A stretch of 64,000 nucleotides of DNA from Cacajao melanocephalus (Eukaryota; Chordata; Mammalia; Primates; Pitheciidae), in NCBI GenBank assembly GCA_963573385.1, contig CAUYLG010065734.1:1-64000 (forward strand), read 5' to 3'. The notes beneath the pieces are model-generated. The model ran no database searches. It worked only from the letters and a program-made list of their open reading frames with translations, and was not told where the DNA came from. Both the position numbers and the translations under genes were made by a program. Position 1 is the stretch's first letter; every line of letters begins with the position of its first letter. Shown one piece after another: positions 49,501 to 63,900 of the stretch.

Positions 49501-51463
49501 GGGCTGCGTTCTTCTCTTGGCCTCAGTTCCCTCCCCTGTTTGTCATTCCAAATGCTTTTCATCCTCTCCTGACCCCCGTCTCCTTTCTCTTCCTGTGTCT
49601 CCAACCTTGTTCCTTGCTCTGCTCTGCTTTGGGGCCTTTGCTTCTGGGCATGAACCGTCCCCCGTCCCCCCCCCAGCAGGAAGAGTGGGTCCCCCTGGCC
49701 AGGTTCATCTTGCTGTGGCGGGTGTTGGGAGGCCTGGGGAGGGGCCGACGGCCCCCGGGTTTCTGAGGATGTGTGTCTTGGAGCTCTCCCAAGAGGCCAG
49801 TCTTTGTTTAACGTGGGTGGTTCCCACAAACATTGGGGCTGGGGGGTTTCCAGCTGCCCTCTGGGCATGCACTTTGGGCCTTTATCACAAACCTTCAGGG
49901 CAAGGAAGGGGAGTGGGAATGAAACCAGTGCGGCCAGCAGGTCCCCCCAGCAGGTCCCCCCAGCTCCCCCATCTGGAGAGCGCCAGTGCCGGGAGCAGAG
50001 TGAAGCCTGTGTGGGTGCTGGCTCCTCCTGTCCCTCCTGAGCCTGCCAGGGCTGAGGTTTTCAGCAGCTGTGACGCCATAGGATCTGTGAGGAGAGATGG
50101 CACCTGAAGGTCTGGTGGCTGGCAGGCGCTACACAAAGGAGGCCTGGAGGGCCGTCCTGAAGGCCCCGCTCTCCCCAGGGCCAGCTGCTGGCCACGGGTT
50201 AGACAGGTCACTGCGACCCCACAGCCAACGCAAGCAGATGCAGGCGTGGTTGTTCCGTGTCCAGGGAGCTGCTACCTTGGGCTGCCAGGGCCTGGCATCT
50301 AGTGGGCACAGGCAAGCCCACGGGAGCGGAGCCGTGGCTTCCAGGGGCACACGATGCTGGCCTGACCGGGGCTGGCTGAGGGGCCCACCCCGGGCAGGCA
50401 TTTGGGCTCCCCTCAAGCAGACCGCCTGTCTGCTGCCTCATCTCCCGGGAGCAGAGCCTCAGCCTGCCTAGGTGCAGGTCATCCACACAGTGCGGCCACA
50501 CCCAGGCCACCCCACAGTCACAGCCATGCCACCTGCTGAGCCCCGAGATGTGGCCGGCTGGCTGCTTCTGCTGTGTTGCTGCTGCAGCTCTCTCCAACTC
50601 TGTGGGCTGGAACCACACGAGGCGGAAGGGGAGGCTGGGGCAGAGGCAGGTCGAGCCTCTTGCTCTTGGAGGCAGACGTGGGTTTCGGTGCTGCCCGCTC
50701 TGACACCCAGGTCAGAGCTGCTGCCCTTCACAGCCCAGCACATTTCTGGTCCTGCCTCAGGCCTCCTCCTTGAACCTGCCTCTAACCTCACAGGAGTGGG
50801 TTTCTCTGGTGACGAGACCCTGTGTGGCCTTCTGCTTACGCCTCTGCCATTGCACGGCACTGGGGGCTCAGTGACCCTAGGTGGACCCTGCTCTGTGGGA
50901 AGCAGCCTGGGGGCTACAGGAGGCAGTGAGGGGGTCACCCCATCGCTTTGGAGTTGGACACAACCTCCCATCTGGCCTTAACTATGCTGACCCCTGACCT
51001 CTGACCTTCAAGCCCCCAGGCTCAGTTGAACTGGTACCTTTAAAGGACATGGCCTCTTGGTGTCTGGGTGGGACCCATGGGTCAGTATGGATGGAGGGCA
51101 GCTGGATGCACTTTCTGGGGTCCTCTGGACTCAGGGGGCACTGTAATTCCCTCCTCTTCCTGGTGACCTGGTAGGGACACCTCCTCCCAGGAATGCCCAG
51201 GCAGGCCAAGCCCAGGTCCCCAGGTCACCCTCTCTCTTCCAAGCATTTGAAAGACACTGACAAATGATAATGCTTTTTTCCCCTTCCATGTAGGGAAAAA
51301 CCTGAAAGTAAAATTGAATCAACGTTAGGTTTGGCTGATGTTGCCATTTTAGGTAAACCTAATGTTAATGAAGCCGGGAGGTTCTCGTTTGGAGCATCGA
51401 CTGCACAGGCTTGGGTTAGAAACCACCTGAGGTATTGATAATCCATCTGTTCATCAAGTTGTG
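46546..51463. other. GC-rich unassigned region
   Basis: A high-GC stretch in which long frames occur on both strands by composition (for example minus 49212-49868 and plus 50472-50981). No domain, splice pattern or recognised family supports a gene. Contains a MIR-like fragment and ctccccca-type runs near 49930-49975. Confidence 0.45.
48200..48365 (+). mobile_element. MIR-like SINE fragment
   Basis: tcatgattctccgggcaacc and cttgctcaggatcacacagc in MIR order. Confidence 0.6.
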
Positions 51464-51757
51464 TGTGTTTTTTTTTTTTTTTTTGAGATGTAGTCTCACT
51501 CTGCTGCCCAGGCTGGAGTGCAATAGCGCAAATCTCAGCTCACTGCAACCTCCACCTCCTGGGTTCTCCTGCCTCAGCCTCCCAAGTAGCTGGGATTATA
51601 AGCGCACACCACCACACCTGGTTAATTTTTAGTATTTTTGGTTGAGATGGGGTTTCACCATGTTGGCCAGGCTGTCTCAAACTCCTGACCTCAAGTGATC
51701 TGCCCGCGCTGGCCTCCTAAAGCGTTGGGATTATACGCGTGAGCCACCGTGCCTGGC
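51464..51757 (-). mobile_element. Alu
   Basis: A T run, gagatgtagtctcactctgc to gccaccgtgcctggc; ttcatcaagtt before and ttcagcaagtt after. Confidence 0.95.
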
Positions 51758-52799
51758 TTGTTCAGCAAGTTTTTATTGAGTATCTGTTGGGTGCTGGTAT
51801 TGAGGTAGACTCGGGGGGTCACAGCAGTGCATGTGGCTGCCCGAATGCCTCGTGAAGGCAGGGTCACTGGGGGGATGGAGATGAACAGCAAACCCACAAT
51901 GAGGCTGGTCCCAGCATCTGAGACCACACTGAGGGCAAAGGAGGGGCTGGCAGGGCTGGGGCAGGGCTGCGGCTCTCAGCATCCTAACGGGACGCCATCT
52001 CGGGCGGGAAAGCCAGGGGTCCATGTGCGAGTGCAGTGCTGAGGCTGCCCACGGGGTGTCACAGGACGAGAGAACCAGCCAAGACCTATGGCCCCTGCAG
52101 CCACCGAGGGCTTGAGGGAGCCCTACGTGGTGACATCCAGGAATGCGGCTGAGTATGGGTATTGACCTCGCCGTTAGCTGGAGTGTTTGGGTCTTTGGAC
52201 CATGTCAGTGACGGCTGTGTCACCATGGCCTCGCTGTCCCCAGGAAAATCTTCCTTTAGTACATAATGCGTCCTCTGGGACCCCATGCCTGTCTTCTGGG
52301 ACTCCTGTCCTCCTCCTGTGTCTGACCGTGGGGGGCTGACAGTTTCCCCAGCTCAGCTCTGGCTGTGGCCCTCAGCCCTGCTCTGGGTGGCCACGTCAGT
52401 GTCCTCCCTCGGCGTTCCCAACACCCAGCCTGGCTCTGCAATGGCCACAGGCCTCCTTTGACTCCTACATGCCCCAGAAAGGGAAGTGATTTCAGAGGAA
52501 CCATGACTCCCACCATTCTGCACAGTCATGGGTCCCTCTTCCACCCAGGCCCTCCGTGGGATTGCTGTCCACCCCCCCAGCCAGTGACCCCTCCCAGTCT
52601 CCACAGCTGGACCACCCCTGTCTCCCAAGCATTCGGACACCTGCATCTCTGTCACTGCAGCCAGAGGGCTGGAGTGTCTTCTGTCAGCTCGCCATCCCTG
52701 CCACGGCTGGGAGCTATGTGTCCCGGAACCTACCTTGCTGGGGTGGGGGTGGGATGGGGTGGGGGTGGCAGACGCTGAATGCCTGTGAGGTGTGGGGAA

Positions 52800-53095
52800 G
52801 GAGAAGCAGAGCTGGGACGTGTAGGGGGTCCTGGTGGCCACCATGAGGGCGGTCACACTCCATGGCTTTGCTGATGCAGAGCTGGGACATGTGGGGGGTC
52901 CTTGTGGCCACCGTGAGGGCGGTCACACTCCATGGCTTTGCTGATGCAGAGCTGGGATGTGTAGGGGTCCTGGTGGCCACCGTGACGGCAGTCACACTCC
53001 ATGGCTTTGCTGATGCAGGGCTGGGATGTGTGGGGGGTCCTGGTGGCCACCGTGAGGGTGGTCACACTCCATGGCTTTGCTGATGCGGTGGCTGC
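52800..53095. repeat. 70-bp minisatellite, four copies
   Basis: Units beginning gctggga at 52811, 52881, 52951 and 53020, each with gtgtggggggtcctggtggcc and catggctttgctgatgcag. Unit-to-unit identity is high (a few substitutions and one G deletion), so the array is probably young. Confidence 0.92.
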
Positions 53096-55092
<1,997 letters not shown>

Positions 55093-55189
55093 TTATTTTA
55101 CTTATGCTTTCCCCTTTTCTGTATGTATAATGAGGGAAATTAGGATGAGAAAAAAAAAACCCTTATAAGTCTATAAGAATTTTTTAAGT

Positions 55190-55302
55190 AATTTTTTTTT
55201 AAGAGACAGGGTGTCACTCTGTGGCCCAGGCTGGGGTGCGGTGGTGCGATCCCAGCTCCTGGGCTCAAACGATCCTCCCACATTGGCCTCCCAAAGCGTA
55301 AC
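55190..55302 (-). mobile_element. Alu with large internal deletion
   Basis: A T run then gagacagggtgtcactctgt to cattggcctcccaaagcg; the middle of the element is missing. Confidence 0.8.
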
Positions 55303-56167
55303 AAATATTAAAATAAAATCATAGATAATAAGAAAGCATTGTGTTAAAGTTTAATTGGAAGCCTTTTAAATTCTTTCTTAACTGGTCCATTAGATAATGG
55401 TCTCTGCCTTTGATTTGTTGAACTGAGTGATTCATTCCAGGCAGATGCAGACAGATCTGAGTTCCAGTTTTAAGCTCAGCTCTCCAGGTAAACAGTGGCA
55501 GGAACCTGATTGCATTGCCTGGTCCCTCTGAGCCTCGGTTTCCTTATCTGGCAGCGGGGCTGTATCTATTCTGGTTCTCTGGGTTGCAGGTGATAAGGAG
55601 AAACAACCCTAATTGTCTGAAGCCAAAGAAAGGACTTCAGATCTGGTAACTGCAAGTCCCAGGGCCTAGCCTCCCTCTCTGGTCGTTGTCACTGCATTGT
55701 GGCTTCAGTCTCGAGTTCCAGGTTGGGGCAAGACATGGCCAAAGCCCAGGGCCTGCATCCTCCCAGATTCCAGCCACCTGGGAGTGTGTTTGTGGTCCCT
55801 GCTCTCTGATGGGGTCCCCTGCCCTGCCATTTGTGCCAGGGGACTGCCGGGGCTGATGAGTCAGGCCTACACTGGAGCTTGGTGGAATCGGCTTCATCCT
55901 GAGGTTACCCCTCTGCCAGAGGGGTATGGGTAGTCCCTAGGGTAGGGAAACTGTGCTGGGTGCCCAGATATCCAAGCCCACTGTGCCAGCTTCTGTGACA
56001 AGGCATGTGTCACGTGTGGCACCAGGATGGACACATACTCACAGAAGGGGCTCGACAGGCTGAATTCTCCTTTCCCTCCTTTTCTCTCATGTCCACTCTT
56101 TGGAGCGAATTAGTCCAAGTTGGAGGGTGCAAAGGCAAATGGGGGCACTGGCATTCCAAAGGGGGCC

Positions 56168-56672
56168 TCATATAGTTTGACTGTGTCCCTACCCAAATCT
56201 CACCTTGAATTCCCATGTCTTGTGGGAGGGAGCTGGTGGGAGGTGATTGAATCATGGGGGTGGGTCTTTCCCATGCTGTTCTCATGATAGTGAATAAGTC
56301 TCATGAGATCTGGTGCTTTTATAAGGGGAGGTTTCCCCACACAAGTGCTCTCCGTGCGTGCCACCATCCATGTAAGACATGACTTGCTCCTCCTTGCCTT
56401 CCGCCATGACTGTGAGGCCTCTCTAGCCATGCGGAACTGTAAGTCCATTAAACCTCTTTCTTTTGTAGATTGCCCAGTCTCAGGTATGTCTTTTTTCTTC
56501 TTCTTTTTTTTTTTTTTAAAGATGGGGTTTCACCATGTTAGGCTGGTCTTGAACTCCCAACCTTAGGTGATCCGCCCGCCTTGGCCTCCAAAGTGCTTGG
56601 ATTACAGGCGTGAGCCACCACGTCCGGCCCTCAGGTATGTCTTTATCAGCAGTATGAAAACGGACTAATACA
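56168..56672 (+). mobile_element. THE1/MSTA-type MaLR LTR, split by a short Alu
   Basis: tatagtttgactgtgtccct, gtgattgaatcatgggggtg, tcatgatagtgaataagtct, ttttataaggggagg (TATA region) and cattaaacctctttcttttg lead to the end ggactaatacag. A truncated Alu at 56494-56629 interrupts the tail. Confidence 0.92.
56494..56629 (-). mobile_element. 3'-truncated Alu (left arm only) inside a MaLR LTR
   Basis: Poly-T, then agatggggtttcaccatgtt and onward to the Alu 5' end ccacgtccggcc. The 15-mer ctcaggtatgtcttt at 56479-56493 is repeated at 56630-56644. The right arm is absent. Confidence 0.93.
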
Positions 56673-57569
56673 GGGCCCCTTTGCAAATAACAAAGGAGCC
56701 TCACGTCCCACAGAGCCAGGCTCAGGTGGGTCTCTGAGGCAGGCTTTCTTTGTGCAGAGCTGCCTTACAAGGGAGCCACGGAAAACACCTGGATTACATA
56801 GACGTCTTTGCCTGGGGGTGGGGAGTCAGCAAGTAACCTCCTTGTTTTTGGAATAAGCTCATGCATTTCTGCTCATGGGGGGCAAAAAGCAACCTGCTGA
56901 GGTGCTTCGCTGGTGTTCATGGAAACTCTTGAGCTAATTCCAGGTCAAATTCTCCAAAACATGGGCTGCAAACAGCCCTGAATGCTGGAGTGATGGCAGG
57001 TCATGACCAGGCAGAGAAGACCAAGATCCCTCCTGGGTTAATAGAGTAGGGGATTTATTTCCAGGATCACCACCTCTGGACTTGCCAAAGAGGAGGCAGA
57101 GAGCTGTTGTGAGCAGTGTTGGAGGACAGGGTGCCTGAGGGCATCTCATTCTCCAGCAGGACGCCCCCGGTTGCCCCCCTCCCACCTCTGGACCTCTGTC
57201 CACAATTCGCTAGCTACAAAGGGCCTGCCCTCCCCAGTGCTATTTGTGGCTTCGCTGCTCACGTGGGTTCCCTGCTCAGTGCAGATGAAGCCTTTGTGTG
57301 CCAGGAAGGCCACCAGTGGAGGCCAGCAGATGCTGCCATTTAACCCCAGCCCACAGTGCCAGCTGCTCTTGCAGGGACAGTCTTTCCCTTTTTCCACATA
57401 GGGGCTGAAAGTCATCTGCGTCTGGACCCCTCCCTTTCTCAAGGACAGTAGCAGTGGAAGGGGATGCTCTGCCCTGCTCCAGGAAACGATTTTTTGTGAG
57501 TGGGCACACAGGGCATCTCTTGAGACCTCCACATCCGCTCTTTGGCCACTTTGCCTGGTGATGAAGGCC

Positions 57570-57690
57570 CAGATTGGCTGGCCGGCCTGCCTGCCTGCCA
57601 GCCTGCCCACCCTCCCTCCCTTCCCCTCCCTCCCTCTTCTGTCTGCTTCCTTCCCCTCTTTTCTTTTCTGTTGTTTCTTTTCTGGTCTTT
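57570..57690. repeat. Polypyrimidine tract with (CCTG)n start
   Basis: gcctgcctgcctgcc followed by about 90 bases of almost pure C/T up to the head of an Alu. It is a long homopyrimidine stretch. Confidence 0.8.
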
Positions 57691-57691
57691 C

Positions 57692-57972
57692 TTCTTTCCA
57701 CTCTGTCACCCTAGCTAGGGTGCAGCGGCACAATCATATCTCACTGCAGCCTCGATCTCCTGGGCTCAAGTGATCTCTGCCCCTCAACCCCTACGTAGCT
57801 GGGGCTAACGGTGCATGCCACCATCACACGTGGCTAATTTTTGTATTTTTTTGTAGAGATGGGGTTTAACTATGTTGCCCAGGCTGGTCTCCAACTCCTG
57901 GGCTCAAGTGATTGCCTACCTCAGCCTCCCAACATGCTGGGATTAGAGGCATGAATCACTGCACCCAGCTCC
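57692..57972 (-). mobile_element. Old Alu
   Basis: cactctgtcaccctagctag to actgcacccagct; follows a polypyrimidine tract. Confidence 0.9.
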
Positions 57973-59137
57973 GGTCCCTGCTTTAGGAAAAGCTGCAGCC
58001 AGTTTATGACAGAAGGCCTCTTAAAGCTGCCTCTATCATTTCTCAGCATATAAGCCCTGGCCGCTGACGGGGAGATGATGGACTGGTGTGGGGACTCAGA
58101 AATCTTCCTAGGGAAGAAAAAATCCAGCTTTGTATATTCTTTTGGGTGGTGATTACATGAGTGTATGCAGTTGCCAAAACTCATTAAAATGAACACTTTA
58201 TATATATCAATTAAAATATATGACACAGGCTAGCAGTTCTTGCTGGTTTTTTTTTTGTTTTTTGTTTTTTTTTTGGGGTGTGTGTGTGTGTGGAATGGGA
58301 ATTGGTTTGAGAATTAAATGAGATATCCATCTCAGGCCCTTCGTAGAGGGCCTGTGCCATGCCACGGCTGTGGATCAGCAGAGGCTGGCTGGTGGGATTG
58401 TTACTACTTTTAATTCTTCCAAGTGTTTAGCTCCCGTCCTTCAGACAGTGGGGAGAGCCATTCGTCATCAGTGGAAATGGAGACTCTTCTGGTTCAACAT
58501 CCAGACTCAGGGTCCCCTTTTCACCCTCGTGTTGTGTGCACTGGGAGGATGTGGTCACTTGTGTGGTTCTCATGTGGACAAATTGTTCCCTGCTCACCAC
58601 CCATCTACACCAGGTGGTAAGTTTCACGAGGGCACCTGTGTGTCTCATTATTGAATTATTGGCACACAGCACAGTGCTGGGCACTTGGAGCTCTTTGAAA
58701 ATATTTGTGAAAGGACAGAAGTATGATGTCAAAGATGATGGTAATTTTTAATCATTACAGTAGCTTTTTATTGAGTTTTTATGTTTTTATTCTTTTCCTT
58801 CCCTTTGCCTCCTTGAGAAAACCAGTTCCCTTGTTAACTCTTGAAATCTTTTCATTGTAAGTAAAACACACACACGGAAAACGACCAACAAATATTTAGC
58901 TTAATGGATTATGATAAGGCAGACATCCCTGAAACCACCACCCACATTGAGAAAGGGAACTTGGTTTCCTGCCCATGCCTTTCTTTTCCTCAAACAGCCC
59001 CACATCTGGCTGTAGAGATGCCATCCTTGCAGCTTTGCTGTGGCCTCCGTGAGGTGCTATCATCCTCCTCTGTCCTCGGCACTTCCTGGCGAGGGGCAGC
59101 TGGAACCAGAGGATGCATTGGACTCCACTTTCATTAC
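57973..59137. other. Unassigned sequence
   Basis: Contains the L2 fragment and a T/G-rich run at 58245-58295; otherwise nothing recognised. Confidence 0.4.
58618..58720 (+). mobile_element. L2 3'-end fragment
   Basis: gtaagtttcacgagggcacc and cacagtgctgggcacttgga, then gaaaatatttgtgaaag. Confidence 0.6.
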
Positions 59138-59640
59138 TAGTAGAGGGTTTTGACGAGTTGTCCAGGTTCTTGGCATTTTGAACAAAGGATTAGACAAAAT
59201 GCACAAAGCAATGAAAGACTGAAGCAACGAAAGCACAGATTTACTGAAATGAAAGTACACTTCACAGACTGGGACCAAGCTGAGGAAGCCACTTAATGCA
59301 GGTTACAGAATTTTCTGAGGTTTAAATAGCCCTAAGAGGTTTCTCATTGGCTACTTGGTTTACACCCTATGTAAATGAAGTAGTGACCTGCAACCAGTCT
59401 GATTGGTTGTAGAAGGCGACCAACCAGAGGCTAAAGTGAAGTTACAAAGTTACACCCTATGCAAACACCTGATTGGTTCTGGGAAGGGACCAATCAGAGG
59501 CTGAAGTGAAGTTACAAGTTACACCCATATGCAAATGAAGACTAGACTCATGACCAGTCTGATTGGTTGCAGGAGGGGACCAATGAGAGCTACTTTCCAT
59601 TTCTCATGTGTGATGCAGGAAGGGAGGTGGTGGCAAAGGG
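59138..59640 (-). mobile_element. ERV1-type solo LTR with tandem CCAAT units
   Basis: On the minus strand, unit repeats with ATTGG/CCAAT pairs form the U3, followed by tttcattgctttgtgcattt and ccaagaacctggacaactcg as the R/U5 end near 59138. Three repeat units (about 59340-59600) each carry gattggttg..gggaccaatcagagg and accctatgcaaa. No internal proviral sequence is present. Confidence 0.7.
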
Positions 59641-59857
59641 AGGCGGTTTTGTTCTCTTGTTACTTGGGTGTGGAAAGTTGGGGTTTTCCTTTTGATTCAG
59701 TTCTAGGAAGTCAGTGCAAATCACCCTTAGGTTCCCTGTCTCCAGACCCTATTCTCCTGCCTGGCTTTGGTCCTTCAGACAAGATTGCGGATGATGCTGG
59801 GTTCTTCCATCGGGAGGCATGCCGTGTCTGCTTTCACTCTTTTTTGATGTTAGCAGC

Positions 59858-60325
59858 GGTAGTGGATGTAACTGTGTCCCCTAAAAAGGGGTGTCAAGTC
59901 CAAACCCCTGGTACCTGTGACCAGGCTCTTGTGTGGAAATCAGGTCTTTGCAGATACAATCAAGTTAAGATGAGGTCATACTTGGTTTGACTGGACCATA
60001 AGCCAGTCGCTGGTGTATAAGAGAGGCAAAGTTGGACACAGACGTAGAAGACCCTTGTGAAGATGCAGTGATGTACACACAAGGAGAATGCCACGTGAAG
60101 GTGGAGGTCAAGGCAGAGGTCAGGGCGGTGCCTCTGTGAGCCCAGGAACGTCAAGGATGAGTGACTGATGACACTGGAGGCTGAGGGACAGAGTCTCCCT
60201 CAGAGCCTCTCAAGAAGCCGGCCCTGCCAACACCTGGGTTTGACTTCTGGCCTCCAGGACTCTAAGAGAATACATACATTTCTGTTGTTCTGAGTCATCC
60301 CATCGGTGGGACTTTATCACAGAAA
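59858..60325 (+). mobile_element. MaLR LTR (MLT1-type)
   Basis: ggtctttgcagatacaatca, agttaagatgaggtcatact, tctccctcagagcctctcaa and cttctggcctccaggactct appear in order, as in an MLT1-type LTR. Confidence 0.7.
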
Positions 60326-63124
60326 CCAGCAGGGCAGCGCTGATCCAGTCGCCTACTGGGCATTGCAAAATGGCAGTGTGCTAGTTCTCATTTCATTTCC
60401 ATCCAGTACCAGATTCATTGTATCTGGAGATGCCTCTGCCCGTCCTTTATCCTTCCCACGGTAGCAGTGCTTGATTTTATCCAGAACTTGACCTGTTCAG
60501 CCATAATTCCAGGCCTCCTGCCCCTCTGAATCTCCTCGAGTCTTTGCAGGGACCCGATGGAGTTGCCACTGCTGTTCTGACAGGCAGTGCAGCCAGACCT
60601 CACCACTCATGTCCGATTTCTGTCACTGGGGACCTGGGAAGAGCTGTGATTCGGCTCCCTAATCAACTAAACCTGGGTAATGCTGGCTCCACTCCGAAGG
60701 CCTTCCAGGGGGAAGGAGCAGAGGTGTGAAGCACCCGGAACTGTATCTGGCATGCACCAGGGCTCACACATGGCCAGCCCTTGTCACGAAGGGTTAAGCA
60801 GGTTACCCCAGGCCCCAGCCCTCAGCACCGGCACCCCCATGACACCTCATTCTGCACCTTCTCCAGATCGCAGCCCTGGGCCCTTCCGGATCAGTGACCG
60901 TCCAGGTGGGCCTTCTGGTCCCCTACTCCTCATGCTCCCCAGTGACACACCAGAGTCTGGGCCCGATTCTGCGACATCACATAATGTGGACCTCACGGGA
61001 GGAACGAGAGGCAGGCACGGGCCTGGGGTCACTCCATGGACAGAGGGGTGTGCCAGGCGGGCCTGTGTCCCAGAGGGGAGATAGTGCCACCTCGCCATCC
61101 AACTTTCTGCAGGGGCACAGCAGAAGTCAGCTTTGTCATTTTTTTTGGCACGAGGTGGTGTCTGGAAGTGACAGTTGCCTTACACTTGAGGCCCCGGGCC
61201 TGTGGGGTTTGTGGCCCCCTAGCCTGGGTGGAGTCTGTTTGCTAGGAGAAGGGGAGCCCCTGTCTCAGCTGGCACGGGGTCCAGGGTCATTTGGGGACAG
61301 TCTTCCTCATTGCACTCCATGCTTCCCTGCTGATGGACAGATGGATTATGTAAGACACTTGCAGAATCTGAGGGATTAAGAAAAAGTTTGAAGTCATTAC
61401 AGACTCTGACAGCACCGGCTGAGCCATGGATCGGCTTCCCGACAGGGCCCCTTTGAAGCTGGCCCTCCTAAGGGTTATTTGCTGGAGAGGTGGACCTCCG
61501 GGCCAAGGTGGGGAGCCCACCTGGGTGGATTCATGCAAGGCCTTAACTCCATGGCCTCCTTCCTCCTTCCCAGGGTCCCTGGCTCCCTGCCCAGCGAAGG
61601 TCTTCACTCATCTGCACCCACCCCGCCAGGGAAGTGCCCCCGCAAATCCTCCTGACACTTTTCTAAGCAGCGCCCGGTGCCTGGCCTTGCTTCCCTGTGT
61701 GGGCGGGAGAATGACAGGTAACTCCTCCAGCTGTCAGCAGCCGGGAGAAGAACAAGGGATGGAGAGGATTCAGTTCCGAGCCTGGCGGGAGGAGTGTGGC
61801 CTGCCCTTCTGGGGGGTCTCAGCCATTCGGCAGCGTCTGTCTGGTTTGTTCTTACCGAAAGTTGTCTTCCCAGTAAGCTGCCTGCCTCCAAAGTCCACAG
61901 CTTCAAGCCAAGTTCATGGCTGCACTCCCTGGCCCTGGCCCTGGCCCTGGCCGCACCCCTCCCCTGGCTGAGGGTGCTCTGTTTTCCCAGATACCCTGGC
62001 CAGGGCCAGAGGAGTCCCTTGCCAGTCCCTCCCCTCCTGGCCCATCGGTGACTCAGCTGCCACATAAATTGTGTCTGCTTGTCTCCTGAGGGGTCCCTGA
62101 ATCTGCTCCGTCCCTCCCCTCCATCCCCGCCACCCTGGGTGGCCCTGCACCTGCTCACTTATGTCCTGACTCACAGAGGTTTGTGCAGCATCTCCCTCCA
62201 ACCAGGTGACAAATGCCTTTCTTAGCTGGGACCATCTGGAGTCCTTTCCTTATCCTAACAGCTTGTAACCAAGTGCCGTGTACCTAGAAAGTGCTTCATG
62301 CTCACCAGGCCCAGCTCCATCACGTCTCATTTGGGAAACTCTCCCAGCCCTCTGAGAAGGTGGGATCTGCCCCGCCCCACTACCTGGGTCTGCCTTGCGG
62401 GGGCAGTGCCTGCTGCACAGGTGATCTTAGTACCTTGCTCAAGGCTTTTCCTGCATCCAGGCTTTGGTCTTCCGGAGGGCAGGGGTTGATATTTATTCCT
62501 GGTGTCCCCGCCAGGGCTCCACCAGGGCCAGGGCTCTGCCGGCACACAGAACACTGGATGCATGAATTGGAATTTCCTGGAGAGCCTGGCTGTCTTCTCT
62601 GAGGTGAGTGCTGTGATTGGGAGGTGGAGGCATCTCTGCCTTCTTTCTGTCCCCCCAAGGCTGTTAGGTCACATGAGTCTCATCTGTGACTTTGCCAGAC
62701 CAAAGTCTCCCTTCACTCAGCGCCAGGGCCACCCCTTCAGCCTGAAGTGTTCCTGCCTGGGACATGGGAGCTGCTTTCCGTCTGGCTCATCTTTCCTCTG
62801 ACACAGGGTCATGCGACTGTGGAGCAGCTCTCCCGTGGCCCATGTGTCCTGTGCAGGCGCTGTGGCCAGCGCCTTCAGTGTCTCACATATCAGCTTGTGC
62901 CATCCTCGTGCTGCCCTGACTGGAGGGCTGTTTCACCTCCAGGGTGCCATTCCTAGAGAATGCCGCGTTGTCCTAATTCTGGAGGTGAATTCGGCACCAA
63001 GAGGACAAGCCACCTGCCCACAGAGCTAAGAAGTGGCAGGGGAGAGTTTGGAACCGAGCCTGCAGAGAACCCGTGTGGCCAGTGTTGACCAGTGGTTGGG
63101 GGAAAGCTGGAAAACAGAAGTCAC
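60326..63124. other. Unassigned sequence
   Basis: No gene supported. A short (CCCTGG)n run sits at about 61929-61955 and an L2-like piece near 62480-62580. Confidence 0.4.
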
Positions 63125-63470
63125 TGCATTCGTTTCCCATCATTCCTGCCAAAATAAATCCCTGGCAGCTCAGTCGCTACAAGCCACGCACGTCTGTTCT
63201 CCTGTGGTCTGCAGGCCAGAAGTCAAAAATGGGTCCTCAAGGGCCTGTTCCTTCTGGAGACCAAGGGAGAATCCATTTCCTTCCCTTTTCCAGCTTCTCC
63301 AGGATGCCTGCATGTGCACGGCTCTTCCTCCATCTGCAAAGCCAGTGTGCGGAGTCCTCTCTCTCCCTCTGCCCCTGCCTCATTCTCAGAAGGATGCTTC
63401 GGGACCACATGGGGCCCACCCAGACAATCCAGAAACATCTTCCTGTGTTAGTCAGAGTTCTTCAAAGAGA
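63125..63470 (-). mobile_element. MaLR-like LTR fragment
   Basis: ggccagaagtcaaaaatggg, gagaatccatttccttccct, tttccagcttctccaggatg and gggcccacccagacaatcca match the minus-strand order of an MLT1-type element. It abuts the TATC satellite. Confidence 0.6.
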
Positions 63471-63485
63471 TAGAACCAACAGAAT

Positions 63486-63900
63486 ATATATGTTTATTTC
63501 TCTATACACCTCTATTATCGATCTATCTATCTTCTAGCTATGTATCTGTCCATCCATCCACCCATCTATCTATAATTATCTATGTAATCTATCTTATCAC
63601 CTATCTATCCATCCATCCAACCATCCCTCCATCCATTCATCCACCCATCTATCAGTCATTATCTATGTAATCTATCTTATCTATCTAATCTATCATCTAA
63701 TCAATCAACCTACTTTATCTATCAATCTAATCCATCTTATCTATGTATGTAATAATCTATCATCCAGTCCATCGGTCAATTACTCTATCATCTTCTATCT
63801 AATCCATCTATCATATCTATCTACCATGTATCATCTATCTATCTAATCAGTCTATCTCTCTGTCTGTCTATCTACCTGCCTACCTATCTATCTATCTGGA
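63486..63900. repeat. Degenerate TATC/ATCC tetranucleotide satellite
   Basis: About 410 bp of interrupted atctatct/atccatcc repeats with many single-base variants, next to a MaLR-like fragment. It has no open reading frame of interest. Confidence 0.9.

Noticed and set aside
49212..49868. 218-codon minus-strand ORF overlapping a 199-codon plus-strand ORF
   Set aside because: Both frames fall in GC-rich sequence where stops are rare; no recognised domain, no splice pattern, and opposite-strand overlap argues for composition.
50472..50981. 169-codon plus-strand ORF with a hydrophobic start
   Set aside because: An equally long frame lies on the opposite strand; the Leu/Cys-rich start comes from a ctgctgctgcagc-type run.
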